Shown: in pieces, positions 6,562 to 6,939 of the stretch | Layout of the letters: the number at the start of each line of letters is the position of its first letter | Numbering within the stretch: the stretch's first letter is position 1 | Source of the DNA: Ignavibacteria bacterium | Lineage (GTDB): Bacteria > Bacteroidota > Ignavibacteria > Tepidaquicellales > OLB5 | Reading direction: 5' to 3' | Length of the DNA: 6,939 bases | Assembly (NCBI GenBank): GCA_030835005.1 | Contig: JAUQWT010000243.1 | Location: 1 to 6,939, forward strand | Made by a program: the position numbers and the translations under genes | Notes under the pieces: generated by a model | Told to the model about the DNA's origin: nothing | Databases searched by the model: none | Seen by the model: only the letters and a program-made list of their open reading frames with translations

Positions 6562-6939
6562 TCAAGTTCCATACTGCCTGTTTCTACCGAATAGAATATA
6601 TCTGCTTCTGAGAAAATATTTTATTACAAATACTGCTATAATTACTCCGAACGCATCTGCAGCCCAGTCCTGTAGTTCAGAAGAACGGTTTGGGACAAAA
6701 TACTGGTGAATTTCATCTGATGCACCGTAAAGTATGCAGATTATTGATGTCCAAAGCAGTGGACTTATCGTTAAGAAATTCTGCTTATCTGAATGAACCA
6801 GAGATATGTAACATAAAAATGCAAGGAGTCCGTATACTCCCATGTGAACGATCTTATCAGCGCTAAAGAACTCAACCTTAGGCAAATCAATTGCCGGAAA
6901 ACTTGACTGGATAAAAATAATAAGCAGCCATGCAGCAAA
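6562..6939 (-). CDS. VanZ-like family membrane protein, 5' end outside window
   Basis: 125 codons are visible before the TGA at 6562. The frame stays open to the window edge: before the TTG at 6885 come 18 more in-frame codons (FAAWLLIIFIQSSFPAIDLP), which fit the family's first helix and SSxP turn, so that TTG is internal and the real start lies beyond 6939. VanZ-like hallmarks follow: ADKIVHMGVYGLLAF, a second helix (about LLWTSIICILYG), the signature SDEIHQYFVPNRSSELQDWAADAFG, and a last helix before a basic tail (RSRYILFGRNRQ). The family is named after the teicoplanin-resistance protein VanZ, but most chromosomal members have no proven role and should not be read as resistance genes. It is an integral membrane protein; the stop is 197 bp from tgt, so its transcription may be separate. 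Confidence 0.88.
   Translation of the reverse strand, partial: FAAWLLIIFIQSSFPAIDLPKVEFFSADKIVHMGVYGLLAFLCYISLVHSDKQNFLTISPLLWTSIICILYGASDEIHQYFVPNRSSELQDWAADAFGVIIAVFVIKYFLRSRYILFGRNRQYGT

Noticed and set aside
6562..6885. VanZ-like gene starting at the TTG at 6885
   Set aside because: The frame continues upstream to the window edge with residues fitting the family's first helix and SSxP turn, so this codon is internal.

Overview
The window is one strand's worth of housekeeping genes: every gene I can support lies on the minus strand, so transcription runs from high to low coordinates. In that order the genes are a VanZ-like membrane protein (5' end beyond the right edge), tgt, yajC, ribBA, greA, an MCE/MlaD-type protein, ggt, and a small lipoprotein with a chagasin (I42)-like layout that reaches the left edge. 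I see no tRNA, rRNA, CRISPR array, transposase, prophage gene or attachment site.

Organism: probably a member of the Bacteroidota/Chlorobiota group, possibly Ignavibacteria-like. Three things point there: AT-rich DNA with few strong Shine-Dalgarno sequences; a match to the Bacteroidota promoter pattern (TTG, 20 nt, TAnnTTTG) just upstream of tgt; and a tRNA-guanine transglycosylase that has lost its three zinc cysteines, which I recall being common in Bacteroidota Tgt proteins. This placement is inference, not proof.

Layout: (1) positions 6562-6939, VanZ-like C-terminal part; (2) 6365-6561, a 197-bp spacer with the tgt promoter and an unexplained short reading frame; (3) 5228-6364 tgt and 4853-5182 yajC, 45 bp apart and probably co-transcribed, an order related to the common tgt-yajC-secDF arrangement; (4) 4783-4852, a 70-bp spacer with two perfect inverted repeats, the second followed by a T-rich run, which looks like a terminator or attenuator between yajC and ribBA; (5) 1-4782, a tight five-gene run ribBA-greA-mce-ggt-lipoprotein with gaps of 6, 2, 0 and 14 bp, very likely one operon.

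The genes do not form one pathway. They combine tRNA queuosine modification (tgt), protein export (yajC), riboflavin synthesis (ribBA), rescue of stalled RNA polymerase (greA) and envelope functions (mce, ggt, lipoprotein). The last three are all predicted to act at or outside the inner membrane. I found no convincing undescribed system. The most interesting points are the zinc-less Tgt, the divergent I42-like lipoprotein, the double hairpin before ribBA, and the MCE gene without visible Mla partners.
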